Assembly: GCF_019798055.1 (NCBI RefSeq)
Contig: NZ_JAHOPH010000007.1
Location: 22,443 to 86,442, forward strand
Origin: Salsipaludibacter albus
GTDB lineage: Bacteria; Actinomycetota; Nitriliruptoria; Nitriliruptorales; Nitriliruptoraceae
DNA: 64,000 bases
Direction: 5' to 3'
The translations under genes and the position numbers were made by a program. Each line of letters starts with the position of its first letter. Within the stretch, counting starts at the first letter, position 1. Positions 25,891 through 34,585 of the stretch are shown in pieces. The notes beneath the pieces are model-generated. The model had not been told where the DNA came from, ran no database searches, and worked only from the letters and a program-made list of their open reading frames with translations.

Positions 25891-26637
25891 TCACAGGTGC
25901 TTGCGGGCTTCCCGGCGCGACAGGCCCGACAGCCGGTCCTCGCGGTCGGCGACGAAGGTTCGGACCCAGTCGGGGTCGACGCGCGCGTACTGGCGCAGGG
26001 CCCAGCCGATCGCCTTGCGGACGAAGAACTCGTCACCGAAGGTCGACCCCTCGAGGTTGGCGTCGATGACGTCGGTGAGCAGGTCCAGGTCCGTGTCGGC
26101 CTTCGCCCCCAGTTGCGAGATGATCGCGACCCGCCGCAGCCACAGGTCGTCGGCGCGTGCCCAGTCGCGGATCGTCGGCGCGACCTCCTCCGGGTGGGTG
26201 GCCAGGACCTCGCCGACCAGCTTCGCGGTGGCGTCGACCAGGTCCCACCACGCCCCGGTCGTCACCAGGTGGGCGGCCAGCGGCAGCACGTCGAGGTCGT
26301 GCCAGCGGTGGTAGCGCCGTGCCAGCGCCAGCTCGATCGCGGCGTAGCGCTCCTCGCGATGGGTGGCGTCGTCCCACAGCCGCAGGACAGCGACCTCCCA
26401 CTGGTCACGATCCGTCAGCTCGTGGGCCGGGTCGCGCACGATCGGACCGACGATCCGCCGCATCTCCCCCATCGTCACGCCGTGGAACGGCATGGTCGAC
26501 TTCATGTAGCGCTGCTGGCCAGCCGCCCGCTCGGGATCGGCATGGTCGGCCAGCCCCGACCGGACCGCCGACACGACCTCGCGCGCCACGGCCGTGTCGC
26601 CGGCGTGGTGGTCAGCTTGGGAGGTCCGCGAGCTCAT
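25891..26637 (-). CDS. DNA alkylation repair (AlkD-like) HEAT-repeat protein
   Basis: 248 residues of helical HEAT-like repeats matching AlkD-type alkylpurine glycosylases (MPFHGVTMGEMRRIV near the N-terminus, WWDLVDATAKLVG, DLWLRRVAIISQL, FFVRKAIGWALRQYARVDP). The ALRQ...P and LRRVA helices normally form the DNA cleft. ATG 26637 overlaps the stop of the upstream PIN-like gene (26634), so it is translated from the toxin-antitoxin transcript. Expected role: removal of N3/N7-alkylated bases. Confidence 0.9.
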   Translation of the reverse strand: MSSRTSQADHHAGDTAVAREVVSAVRSGLADHADPERAAGQQRYMKSTMPFHGVTMGEMRRIVGPIVRDPAHELTDRDQWEVAVLRLWDDATHREERYAAIELALARRYHRWHDLDVLPLAAHLVTTGAWWDLVDATAKLVGEVLATHPEEVAPTIRDWARADDLWLRRVAIISQLGAKADTDLDLLTDVIDANLEGSTFGDEFFVRKAIGWALRQYARVDPDWVRTFVADREDRLSGLSRREARKHL

Positions 26638-26963
26638 CGTCGTGGCCAGTAGGGGCGTCGAGCCGGCTCGGGCACCCGCTCGGCCCAGTGCGCGAGCAGG
26701 TCCGCCAACGACGCCGCCATCGCACCACCGACGGGAAGCTGCCGCGTGAGGACGAACACGATGGTGAGCTCGTGCTCGCCGGCAAAGTCTCGGACGTTCT
26801 CGGTCACGACGACCATCCCGTGGCTGCGCGCATGCTCGGCGACCAGGCTGTCGGGTGCACCACCCAGCCCCAACTCCTGCACGTGGTGGGCCTCGATCGC
26901 GTGTTTGTCCCGAAGTCGTGCTGCAGCCGCCAGGGGCCACATCTCGTCCAACAGCACCTTCAC
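26634..26963 (-). CDS. DUF5615-type PIN-like toxin
   Basis: 109 residues starting MKVLLDEMWP (Asp6) with a second acidic motif TENVRDFAG, the pattern of DUF5615 PIN-like proteins. It overlaps the antitoxin upstream by 4 nt and the DNA-repair gene downstream by 4 nt. A probable ribonuclease toxin. Confidence 0.83.
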   Translation of the reverse strand: MKVLLDEMWPLAAAARLRDKHAIEAHHVQELGLGGAPDSLVAEHARSHGMVVVTENVRDFAGEHELTIVFVLTRQLPVGGAMAASLADLLAHWAERVPEPARRPYWPRR

Positions 26964-27379
26964 CGGTACAGGGCTCGCCGTTCCGCGGCCAACTGCTGGC
27001 TGGCCTCGACCGCGGCCTCGTTGGCCTCGACCATGGCCATGACCTCGTCGCGATGTGCCGCGGCATAGGCAAGTGCCTGTTCGACCTGGACAGGCTGGAG
27101 TGGAGCCTCGGTCGTCAGCTGCCCGATCCGTTCGTCCTCCGACCCGGACAACTCGCGCATGCGGGCCACGACCTCCCAGACATCCGGTCCGCCGGCCAGG
27201 CCGGCCCGCCGACGGTGAGCGGGGCCACGAAACACCACCATGGGGTGGTCACGGGTTGCGTGTGCCTCGTGGATCAGCCGCGACAGCACGTCCGTGGCGC
27301 TGACCCCGTGATCCTTGGCCAACGACGCCAACTGCTCCCTCGTCGCGTCCTCGAAGCGAAACGACGTGCTGCTCGGCAT
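26960..27379 (-). CDS. RHH-like antitoxin partner of the PIN-like toxin
   Basis: 139 residues from ATG 27379 (GAGGAG upstream). The N-terminal strand-helix-helix (SFRFEDATREQLASLAKDHG, VSATDVLSRLIHEA) looks like a ribbon-helix-helix DNA-binding domain. The central VVFRGPAHRRRAGLAGGPDVW resembles the DUF433-like segment seen in antitoxins of DUF5615 toxins. It ends in a coiled-coil-like Ala/Glu-rich tail. It overlaps the toxin gene by 4 nt. Confidence 0.8.
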   Translation of the reverse strand: MPSSTSFRFEDATREQLASLAKDHGVSATDVLSRLIHEAHATRDHPMVVFRGPAHRRRAGLAGGPDVWEVVARMRELSGSEDERIGQLTTEAPLQPVQVEQALAYAAAHRDEVMAMVEANEAAVEASQQLAAERRALYR

Positions 27380-27389
27380 GCGGGCTCCT

Positions 27390-27417
27390 CGTAGCGCTCG
27401 ATACCACAACGTAGCGC
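27390..27417. promoter_or_regulatory. Direct repeat upstream of RHH-like antitoxin
   Basis: CGTAGCGC occurs at 27390-27397 and 27410-27417 (20-bp spacing, two helical turns) just upstream of the antitoxin start, as expected for an autoregulatory ribbon-helix-helix operator. Confidence 0.5.
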
Positions 27418-27480
27418 ACCATCCCGACGTGGCGCAGAGCGTTCAGTCGTGGTGGCGGGCTGCCATCGGACCGCTCCGCC

Positions 27481-27888
27481 TCACGCATCGAGAAGGAGCG
27501 TGACCTCCAGGCCGAGGTGGCGACGCGCCAGGTGGGCCTGTCGCCGGTCCAGCGTGGCCAGCTCCAGCCCGTGGGACCGGCAGGTCAGCGCGATCAACAG
27601 GTCGTGGACGTTGCCGCCCAACTGCCAGGCGCTGCCGTTGCGCAGGACGGTGCGGTAGGCGTCGGCCGGGGTGACGGCCAGGCGTTCGACGTCGGCCCAG
27701 GGAGCCAGCGCCTGCTGGACGGTGTCCACGTCGAGGTTGAACGGTCCGGCGCGGAGGACCGCCCATGCCTCTGCGACGACGATGCCCGGGACGGTGCCGG
27801 TGGACGCCGCGACCACGTGCGGCCGAGCGCGGTCGTGGAACTCGTGGGCCTCGACCAGACCGGCCACCAGGACCGAGGTGTCGATCAC
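27481..27888 (-). CDS. VapC-type PIN-domain toxin
   Basis: 135 residues from GTG 27888. PIN residues: Asp3 in VIDTSVLVAGL, Glu in VVAEAWAVLR, Asp in NVHDLLIAL, and the terminal Asp in ATLDRRQ. The GTG overlaps the antitoxin stop (GTGA). Likely RNA endonuclease. Confidence 0.9.
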   Translation of the reverse strand: MIDTSVLVAGLVEAHEFHDRARPHVVAASTGTVPGIVVAEAWAVLRAGPFNLDVDTVQQALAPWADVERLAVTPADAYRTVLRNGSAWQLGGNVHDLLIALTCRSHGLELATLDRRQAHLARRHLGLEVTLLLDA

Positions 27889-28139
27889 CGCTGGTCCCGG
27901 TGCCGGTGGATCGCCGCGACGGCGTCGTCGTTGGGGATCGTGTCGGACGTCCCGAATGCCACCACCGGCAGGCCGTCTCGGGCCTGCCTGACGATCGCCG
28001 GGCGCAGGTGCTCCAGGGCGATCCCCTCGGGGGTCGGGATCAACTCGAGGACCCCGCCGTCGTGCAGCCCGAGTCGTTCCCGCTCGTGTTGCGGAATGAC
28101 GATCCGGCCTTGGCGGTCCACCTTGACGGTTGTTCCCAT
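27885..28139 (-). CDS. AbrB/SpoVT-type antitoxin
   Basis: 84 residues. The swapped-hairpin AbrB domain at 1-45 is clear (VKVDRQGRIVIPQHERERLG, then GGVLELIPTPEGIALEHL). The C-terminal ~35 residues should wrap the PIN toxin. ATG 28139 follows GGAGGG. It overlaps the toxin gene by 4 nt. Confidence 0.9.
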   Translation of the reverse strand: MGTTVKVDRQGRIVIPQHERERLGLHDGGVLELIPTPEGIALEHLRPAIVRQARDGLPVVAFGTSDTIPNDDAVAAIHRHRDQR

Positions 28140-28165
28140 CGGGGCGCCCTCCTTCCACGTCGATG

Positions 28166-28198
28166 CCATCCTAACACCATTGCGATGGGTTCCGATGG
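28166..28198. promoter_or_regulatory. Nested CCAT/ATGG dyad upstream of AbrB-type antitoxin
   Basis: CCAT at 28166 and 28177 and ATGG at 28185 and 28195 form a nested inverted repeat (inner loop TGCG, nearly symmetrical outer arms) 27-60 bp before the antitoxin start. A plausible AbrB-family operator. Confidence 0.45.
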
Positions 28199-28323
28199 GA
28201 CCGTGCCGATCATCGCGTGACGAACGAGGCGGTGCCCGTCGAGCCGTCCACGGTGGCAGCGGCCCTGGACGTGCCGGGGACGCCCGGATCTGGTCGACGA
28301 GGCACCGGACTGTCGTCCAGGGG

Positions 28324-28725
28324 TCAGGGAACCGGGGCGGACAGGAACTGGCAGGTGGTGCCGGGGGCGCCGACCAGGCGGAGGTCGAGCGTGGCCAGCG
28401 GCACGTCAAGTTGTTCGGCGATCGCGACGTACCAGGCGTCGTAGGACGTGACGTTCGCTCGCAGTTCCCACGCCCGCTCAGCGAAGGGCTCGAAGGGAAG
28501 CAGGTCCATGGCGAGCTCGACGAGGTCGGCATGGGCCAGTGATGCTGTATCGGGCGACAGCTGGCCATGGCGTTCGGCCCGACGCAGGATGTTCGCCGCC
28601 TCGACCGGCAACAGGTGTGGAGCGACCAAGGGTTCAGCGGCCACAACGTCAGCCGCCCACTGCCCAGCGGATCCGGAGTCCACGAGCGCGGCCACGACGA
28701 TCGATGCATCGGCCACGACGGTCAT
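28324..28725 (-). CDS. VapC-type PIN-domain toxin
   Basis: 133 residues. PIN motif residues: Asp6 in VVADASIVVAAL, Glu in PVEAANILRR, Asp in YDAWYVAIAEQL and Asp in ATLDLRL. The start overlaps the antitoxin stop by 4 nt. Third classical PIN toxin of the cluster. Confidence 0.92.
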   Translation of the reverse strand: MTVVADASIVVAALVDSGSAGQWAADVVAAEPLVAPHLLPVEAANILRRAERHGQLSPDTASLAHADLVELAMDLLPFEPFAERAWELRANVTSYDAWYVAIAEQLDVPLATLDLRLVGAPGTTCQFLSAPVP

Positions 28726-28955
28726 CGACGATCGATGTCCCGGTGCTCGATGATCTCCTGGGTGGAAAGCGCGGTCCCAGTGGACTCGACCCGTCGACGG
28801 GCACGACGAATCACCTCGGAGGGATCAGGACGCGCCGACACCGCGACCAAATGGGCTCGGAGATATTCCTGGAGTGACTGGCCGGACCTGGCAGCGCGGG
28901 CGGCGAGCTCGTCCCGAGCGGCGTCGGGAACGTCACGGATCGTGATGGCAACCAT
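28722..28955 (-). CDS. FitA-like ribbon-helix-helix antitoxin
   Basis: 77 residues starting VAITIRDVPDAARDELAARA then SGQSLQEYLRAHL, the FitA/VapB-type ribbon-helix-helix. The C-terminal part (VIRRARRRVESTG) binds the PIN partner in homologues. ATG 28955 abuts an inverted-repeat operator candidate. Confidence 0.9.
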   Translation of the reverse strand: MVAITIRDVPDAARDELAARAARSGQSLQEYLRAHLVAVSARPDPSEVIRRARRRVESTGTALSTQEIIEHRDIDRR

Positions 28956-28992
28956 GGCTGCATCCTACAGCGGTTAGCTGCAGAATGCAGCC
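28956..28992. promoter_or_regulatory. Inverted repeat upstream of FitA-like antitoxin
   Basis: Perfect 8-bp arms GGCTGCAT (28956-28963) and ATGCAGCC (28985-28992), 21 bp apart, lie directly upstream of the antitoxin start. This matches the paired half-site layout of FitAB-type operators. Confidence 0.6.
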
Positions 28993-29005
28993 ACTGTCAC
29001 ATTGG

Positions 29006-30064
29006 TCACGGGACCTCGATGGCGACGTTGCCGCGGGCGTGGTGGGACAGCATCTGGGCAACGGCGGCCGGTGTCTCGGCCAGTCGGTAGGTCCGGTCGA
29101 TGACGGTCTCCACCTCCCCCGCCGCCAACAGGTCGGCCAGTTCGGTGAGGTCGACGCGGTTCACCTCAGCACGGATCGTCGCGACGTTGGTCGAGCCCAG
29201 GCCGAGCAGCATCGCCCTCGCCATCCGTGGCAGGCCACGCAGCAACCGCGTGCCCTGGCCGACCGAGTTCGGCACGAACAGCCCGTCCTCGGCCAGCAAC
29301 CGCACCATCGCCTTCGGCGCGTGGTTCGCCACGTTGTCGAACACGACGTCGTAGCGCGCGTCCACCTCCGTCACGTCCTGCTCGGTGTAGTCGATGACGT
29401 GGTCGGCGCCCAGCGACCGCACGAGCTCGACATTGCGCCCCGAGCACACCCCGGTCACCTCGGCACCCAGCCGGTGGGCGAGCTGGACCATGAACGTGCC
29501 GACCCCGCCGGACGCCCCGTTGACCAGCACGGTCGTCCCGGGCCCGATGTCGGCGACGTCGCGGACGCCGACCAGTGCCGTCAGCCCCGACATCACGCTG
29601 GCGGCGGCGTCGACCCAGCCCACGCCGTCGGGCTTCCGGACCAGGGTGTCAGCCGGTGCGGCCGCGTACTCGCAGAAGGTGCCCGGGGTGGCCAGCGAGT
29701 CGGCCCAGGACGAGCCGAACACCTCGTCGCCCGGTTCGAGGTCGGTGACGTCACGACCGACCTCGACGACCACACCGGCGAGGTCGCTGCCACGGGTCGG
29801 CGTCCTCGGGCGCCGCAGGCCGGCTTGCACCCGCAAGACCCAGGGCTCACCGACCGTGCCCAGCCAGTCCGGGGTGTTGACGCTGGTCGCGCGCACCTCC
29901 ACCAGCACCTCGTCGGCCGCGGGCGTGGGACGCTCCACCTCCGCGAGGTGCATGACCTGCTCGGGTGGCCCGTACCGGTCTTGCACGATCGCCTGCATGG
30001 TCGCGCTCCTCGAGGTCGGTTCGATCGTCGGGCGGGGTGTCGTGTCGGTACTCATCATCGTCAT
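29006..30064 (-). CDS. Zinc-type alcohol dehydrogenase/quinone oxidoreductase (MDR superfamily)
   Basis: 352 residues (fewer if the third ATG or MQAIVQDRYG is the start). GroES-like N-domain (VLVEVRATSVNTPDWL, GSDLAGVVVEVG), then a Rossmann domain with VLVNGASGGVGTF, which is the AxxGxxG NADPH motif of quinone reductase-type MDRs. The catalytic zinc ligands of true alcohol dehydrogenases are absent, so it should reduce quinones or enals with NADPH. The ribosome site AAGG favours ATG 30058 over 30064. Confidence 0.9.
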   Translation of the reverse strand: MTMMSTDTTPRPTIEPTSRSATMQAIVQDRYGPPEQVMHLAEVERPTPAADEVLVEVRATSVNTPDWLGTVGEPWVLRVQAGLRRPRTPTRGSDLAGVVVEVGRDVTDLEPGDEVFGSSWADSLATPGTFCEYAAAPADTLVRKPDGVGWVDAAASVMSGLTALVGVRDVADIGPGTTVLVNGASGGVGTFMVQLAHRLGAEVTGVCSGRNVELVRSLGADHVIDYTEQDVTEVDARYDVVFDNVANHAPKAMVRLLAEDGLFVPNSVGQGTRLLRGLPRMARAMLLGLGSTNVATIRAEVNRVDLTELADLLAAGEVETVIDRTYRLAETPAAVAQMLSHHARGNVAIEVP

Positions 30065-30116
30065 CCTTGCAGGTGTGTGGGCGGCCGGGGTCGTCCCCGA
30101 CCGCCGGGTACGTGGG

Positions 30117-32318
30117 TCAGCGGCGGCTGCCGGTCAGGACGCCGGGTTCGGTGGGCTCGCTCGGGCCGCCGAGACCCGCCGGGGTCGCGGGGACGGTGAC
30201 GTCGACCGGTGCGCCCTCGATCGACGCGTGCGGCAGGATCCGGTCGAGCCAGCCGGGCAGCCACCAGTTGGCGCGGCCCATCAGCGCCATCGACGCCGGC
30301 ACGATCACCATCCGCACGATCGTGGCGTCCAGCAGGATCGCGGTCGCCAGGCCCAGCCCGACCATGCGGACCAGGGGCGACGGGTCGAGGAAGAACGCGC
30401 CGAACACCGCCGTCATGATCAGCGCGGCCGAGGTGATGACCCGGCCGGTCGCCGAGATGCCGCGCGCCACCGACTCGGCGTTGTCGCCGGTCGCCGTGTA
30501 CTCCTCGCGGATGCGTGACAGCAGGAACACCTCGTAGTCCATCGACAGCCCGAACAGCACGGCGAAGAACATCACCGGCAGTGGCGAGGCGACGACGACG
30601 GTGCCCTCCAGCCCCAGCAGGCTCGCGCCCCACCCCCACTGGAACACCGCGACCACCACGCCGTACGCGCCGCCGATCGACAGCAGGTTCATCAGCGCGG
30701 CCTTCAACGGCACCGCGATCGAGCGGAACACGATCATCAGCAGCAGGATCGACACCAGCAGGATCGCCCCGATGAACAGCGGCAGGGTGTCGTCCAGCTG
30801 GGTGGTGAGGTCGTCGGTCATCGCGGTCAGCCCGGCCACGGCGACGTTGTCGGGGAGGTCGGCGCGGACCCGTGCGAGCGTGTCCGCGGTGGCGGGGTCG
30901 GCCGGGGCGGTCGTCGGGATGGTCGGCAGCACGACCGTGTCACCGGCCGGCGACACCATCGGCGCCCCCACGAACGCGACGCCGGGGTCGGCGACGACAT
31001 CGGCGGCCAGCGCGTCCAGCCCCGCCTCGTCGACCCCGTCCTCCTGCAGGTCGGCGACCAGCAGCAGCGGCGCGTTGAAGCCCGGGCCGAACCCGTCGGA
31101 CAACAGGTCGTAGGCCCGGCGGTGGGTCATCGTGGTCGGGTCGTCCCCGGCGTCGGGAAAGCCGGTCTCCATCGACAGCGCCGGCAGGGCCAGCGCGACC
31201 AGCACGGCGCTGGCGACCACCAGGTACGGCAGCGGCCGGGCCGACACGCGGTGGGCGAAGCGCCACCAGCCGGTGTCGTGCACGTCGCGGTACCCGGCGT
31301 GGCGACCACGCACGCGCAGCCGGTCGATCCGGTCGCCGAGCAGGGTGAGGATGGCGGGCAGCAGGGTCAGCGCCGCGGCGACGGCCAGCAGCACGACCAG
31401 CGACGTGGCGATCCCGATCGAGGCGAGGAAGCCCAGCCCGGTCAGGACCAGTGCCAGCATCGCGATGACGACCGTCCCGCCGGCGAACAGCACCGCCGAG
31501 CCCGACGTCGACATCGCGGTGACCAGTGCGGCGTCGTTGGGTGTCCCGGACCGGCGCAGCTCCTGGTAGCGGGCGACGACGAACAGGGCGTAGTCGATCC
31601 CGACACCCAGGCCGATCATCGCGGCGATGGTCGGTGCCGACGTGGACACGTCCATGGCGTTGGCCAGCAGCGCGATCCCGCCGAGCCCGGACGCGACGGC
31701 GACCAGTGCCAGCGAGATCGGCACGAGTGCCGCGACGACCGTGCCGAACGCCACGACCAGCACGACCAGGGCGACGACCAGGCCGATCGCCTCGGCCGCG
31801 GCCGGTTCGGCCTCGGCGTTGATGAAGGCGGCGTCACCGCCCAGCTCGGCCTGCAGCCCGGCATCACGGGCGGCCGCGAGCGCGTCGTACGCCGCGGCCG
31901 GCGGGTCGGGGCCGAGCTCGGTCGCGGGCTCGTCGAAGGTGATCTCGGCGAACGCGACCCGGCCGTCGGCCGAGACGGTGCCGGCCGCGAACGGGTCGGC
32001 GACGGCGGTGACGTGCTCGGTGGCACGGACCTCGTCGAGCGCCGTGTCGATGGCGTCGCGCCCTTCCTCGACGGTGGTGCCGTCGGGTGCGGCGAACACG
32101 GCCAGGGCGCTGCCACCGGCGGCTTCGGGGAAGCGCTCCTCGAGCAGCTCCATGGCGCGGGCGGACTGGCTGCCCGGTGCGGACAGGTCGTCGGTGAACG
32201 CGCCACCGATGCTGCCGGCGAGTGCGAGGATCAGGGCGACCAGCAGCGCCCAGGCGCCGATGGTGACCCAGGGTCGGCGGGCGCTGGTGGCCCCGAGACG
32301 GCGGACGAAGGTTGACAT
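30117..32318 (-). CDS. MMPL/RND-family transporter
   Basis: 733 residues from ATG 32318 (GGGAG upstream). Twelve TM helices in two RND halves; signatures include GVGIDYALFVVARYQEL in half one and GLSMDYEVFLLSRIREEY in half two, the usual Asp-Tyr pair of actinobacterial MMPL proteins. The periplasmic loops are shorter than in the exporter at 8389-11118. Probably exports lipids or drugs by proton motive force. Divergent from the histidine-kinase gene across a 209-bp gap, so possibly controlled by that system. Confidence 0.92.
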   Translation of the reverse strand: MSTFVRRLGATSARRPWVTIGAWALLVALILALAGSIGGAFTDDLSAPGSQSARAMELLEERFPEAAGGSALAVFAAPDGTTVEEGRDAIDTALDEVRATEHVTAVADPFAAGTVSADGRVAFAEITFDEPATELGPDPPAAAYDALAAARDAGLQAELGGDAAFINAEAEPAAAEAIGLVVALVVLVVAFGTVVAALVPISLALVAVASGLGGIALLANAMDVSTSAPTIAAMIGLGVGIDYALFVVARYQELRRSGTPNDAALVTAMSTSGSAVLFAGGTVVIAMLALVLTGLGFLASIGIATSLVVLLAVAAALTLLPAILTLLGDRIDRLRVRGRHAGYRDVHDTGWWRFAHRVSARPLPYLVVASAVLVALALPALSMETGFPDAGDDPTTMTHRRAYDLLSDGFGPGFNAPLLLVADLQEDGVDEAGLDALAADVVADPGVAFVGAPMVSPAGDTVVLPTIPTTAPADPATADTLARVRADLPDNVAVAGLTAMTDDLTTQLDDTLPLFIGAILLVSILLLMIVFRSIAVPLKAALMNLLSIGGAYGVVVAVFQWGWGASLLGLEGTVVVASPLPVMFFAVLFGLSMDYEVFLLSRIREEYTATGDNAESVARGISATGRVITSAALIMTAVFGAFFLDPSPLVRMVGLGLATAILLDATIVRMVIVPASMALMGRANWWLPGWLDRILPHASIEGAPVDVTVPATPAGLGGPSEPTEPGVLTGSRR

Positions 32319-32527
32319 GGTGGAGGCTCCCAGTGGAGGTGGCAGGGGTGGTTCGTGCACTGGTCCCCATGCTCGGCCGGGACGTCGCCAACGTCGTCCG
32401 GCGCCGGGTTGGTCGTGCTCCCGTCGCGCGACGGGATTCCTCCGTGGTCGACCTCCGTCCTGGGGAGGAGGCAGGATCCGCCGTGCGTGGGACGATCCCG
32501 CGGTGGCCAGGGCGTAGGGTTCGACAC

Positions 32528-33820
32528 GTGACCGGACCGGTCCGTCGTCGACCCCGGAGCACCGTGGACACCGCCGCCCCGACCCGACCCCGCCCGCCGC
32601 GCGAGCTGACGCAGCGGGTCCGAGGGCCGTTCTCGCGCTGGCCGCGGGTCGCGGACGCCACGCTCGCCGTGGTCCTGTTCCTGTTCTCGCTGCTGTTGAC
32701 CGAGGGCCCGGGCGACACGATGGTCCTGCGCGACCTGGGCGGCACCCCCGTACCGGTGCTGGTCGTCTTCGCGATCGCCGCGGCGGCCGTCTACTGGCGC
32801 CGCGCGTACCCCGTGCGGGTCGTGGCGGTGGCGATCGCGTCGTTGCTGGTGCTGCTGGGCAGTGGCTACGCCGACACCGGACTGTCCGTGATCGTCGCGC
32901 TGTACAGCGTCGGGCGCTACCACGACGCCGACCTGTGGGGCCGGGCCGCCGCGGTCGCCGCCAGCATCGTGATCGTGCTGGACGGGCTGACCGACGACCT
33001 GCCGTGGGGCGAGGTCGCCTTCGCGGTGGTCGTGATGCTGGCCTCGTGGTTCGTCGGGCGGTGGCGCCGGATGCGGGCCGAGCGGGCCGCGCAGTTCCTC
33101 CGCCAGCAGGAGGCCGAGGCCCGTCGTGCCGTCGCCGAGGAACGCACCCGGATCGCCCGTGAGCTGCACGACGTCGTCGCCCACCAGGTCAGCCTGATGA
33201 CCGTGCAGGCCGGCGCCGCGCAGGCGGTCGTCGACGACGACCCGGTCGCCGCCCGCCGCGCGATGGTGGCCGTCGAGGAGACGGGGAGGCAGGCGCTGGA
33301 CGAGCTGCGCCACCTCTTGGGGGTCCTGCGCCCGGACACCGAGGAGACCGGCCGCGACCCGCAACCCGAGCTGGCCGACCTGCCTCGCCTGGCCGGTCGG
33401 GTGCGGGCCGCCGGGGTCGACGTGGTCCTGGAGGTGGAGGACGTGCCGGCCGACCTCCCGGCCCGGGTCCAGCTGTCGGCCTACCGGATCGTGCAGGAGG
33501 CCCTGACCAACGTGATCCGCCACGCCGGCAACGGCGCCCGGGCCCGGGTCGCCGTGCGGTGTGTCGCGGTGGACGGGAGGCAGGTCCTGGACGTGGAGGT
33601 GGAGGACGACGGCGGCGCGGGTGGGCCGGTGCCGGTGGCGGACGGCGGCCACGGGATCGTCGGGATGCGCGAGCGAGCCCTGCTGCTGGGCGGGGACCTG
33701 CAGGTCGGTCCGACCGCCGCGGGTGGCTTCCGGGTGATGGCGCGGCTGCCGCTGGACGCGAACGCGCCTTCGCCGGACGGCTCGCGGTCGAGGGTCGAGG
33801 AGGTCAGCCGTGGCCAGTGA
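32528..33820 (+). CDS. NarL-type sensor histidine kinase
   Basis: 430 residues from GTG 32528; the frame is open upstream but this start precedes the membrane region sensibly. About five transmembrane helices (50-180) form the sensor, then a short coiled coil, HisKA_3 (ERTRIARELHDVVAHQ, phospho-acceptor His214) and HATPase (VQEALTNVIRHA, then HGIVGMRERALLLGG). This is the intramembrane-sensing DesK/LiaS-like class. The stop lies 8 nt inside the response-regulator gene, so they are co-translated. Confidence 0.92.
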   Translation: MTGPVRRRPRSTVDTAAPTRPRPPRELTQRVRGPFSRWPRVADATLAVVLFLFSLLLTEGPGDTMVLRDLGGTPVPVLVVFAIAAAAVYWRRAYPVRVVAVAIASLLVLLGSGYADTGLSVIVALYSVGRYHDADLWGRAAAVAASIVIVLDGLTDDLPWGEVAFAVVVMLASWFVGRWRRMRAERAAQFLRQQEAEARRAVAEERTRIARELHDVVAHQVSLMTVQAGAAQAVVDDDPVAARRAMVAVEETGRQALDELRHLLGVLRPDTEETGRDPQPELADLPRLAGRVRAAGVDVVLEVEDVPADLPARVQLSAYRIVQEALTNVIRHAGNGARARVAVRCVAVDGRQVLDVEVEDDGGAGGPVPVADGGHGIVGMRERALLLGGDLQVGPTAAGGFRVMARLPLDANAPSPDGSRSRVEEVSRGQ

Positions 33821-34559
33821 CGAGCGCCGGTCCCCTGCCTCCGCCGCGGCGTCTGCTCCCGGTGGAGCCGAGGCCGCGACGTCACCGATCCGCATCGTGG
33901 TCGTCGACGACCAGGAGTTGGTGCGCAGCGGCTTCGCGATGGTGCTGGGCGTGCACGACGACCTCGAGGTCGTGGGCGAGGCCGCCACGGGCACCGAGGC
34001 CGTCCGGGTCGTGCGTGCGGAGCGGCCCGACGTCGTGCTGATGGACATCCGCATGCCGGAGATGGACGGGCTGGCGGCGACCGCGGCCGTGCTGGACGAG
34101 GCCGACTGGGACCTGAAGGTCGTGATTTTGACGACGTTCGACCCCGACGAGTACGTCTACGAGGCGTTGCGGGCCGGGGCCAGCGGGTTCGTGCTCAAGG
34201 ACATCCCGCCCGCCGACCTGGCCAAGGCCGTGCGCACGGTCGCCGACGGCGGGGCGTTGCTGGCGCCGTCGATCACCCGCCGGCTGATCGGTCGGTTCGC
34301 CGGGCGGCTCGCGGTCGACGGTGCGGTGGCGGACCGGCTCGACCGCTTGACCGAGCGGGAGCGCGAGATCGTCCGGGCCGTCGCGCGGGGTGGGACCAAC
34401 GCCGAAGTCGCCGACGAGCTGTTCATCGGCGTGGCGACCGTCAAGTCGCACGTGTCGAGCGTCCTGACCAAGCTGGGGCTGCGCGACCGCGCCCAGGTCG
34501 TCGTGTTCGCCTACGAGTCCGGCCTGGTCGAGCCCGGCGGCCACGACATCGGCACCTGA
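33810..34559 (+). CDS. LuxR/NarL-family response regulator
   Basis: 249 residues. Receiver domain at about 26-145 with acidic pocket VVDDQE and phospho-acceptor Asp79 (VVLMDIRMPEMDG), Thr and Lys (KDIPPADL). LuxR-type HTH at about 175-235 (LTEREREIVRAVARGGTN, VATVKSHVSSVLTKLG). The first ~25 residues are an Ala/Ser-rich extension; the GTG at 33810 could be replaced by a later start. Partner of the upstream kinase; the divergent MMPL gene is a plausible target. Confidence 0.93.
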   Translation: MASDERRSPASAAASAPGGAEAATSPIRIVVVDDQELVRSGFAMVLGVHDDLEVVGEAATGTEAVRVVRAERPDVVLMDIRMPEMDGLAATAAVLDEADWDLKVVILTTFDPDEYVYEALRAGASGFVLKDIPPADLAKAVRTVADGGALLAPSITRRLIGRFAGRLAVDGAVADRLDRLTEREREIVRAVARGGTNAEVADELFIGVATVKSHVSSVLTKLGLRDRAQVVVFAYESGLVEPGGHDIGT

Positions 34560-34585
34560 CCGGCGGTGGACCGTCGGGCCAGGCG

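Noticed and set aside
24556..28955. Mobile element (transposase or integrase) carrying the toxin-antitoxin cluster
   Set aside because: No transposase, integrase, terminal inverted repeats or tRNA attachment site could be found.
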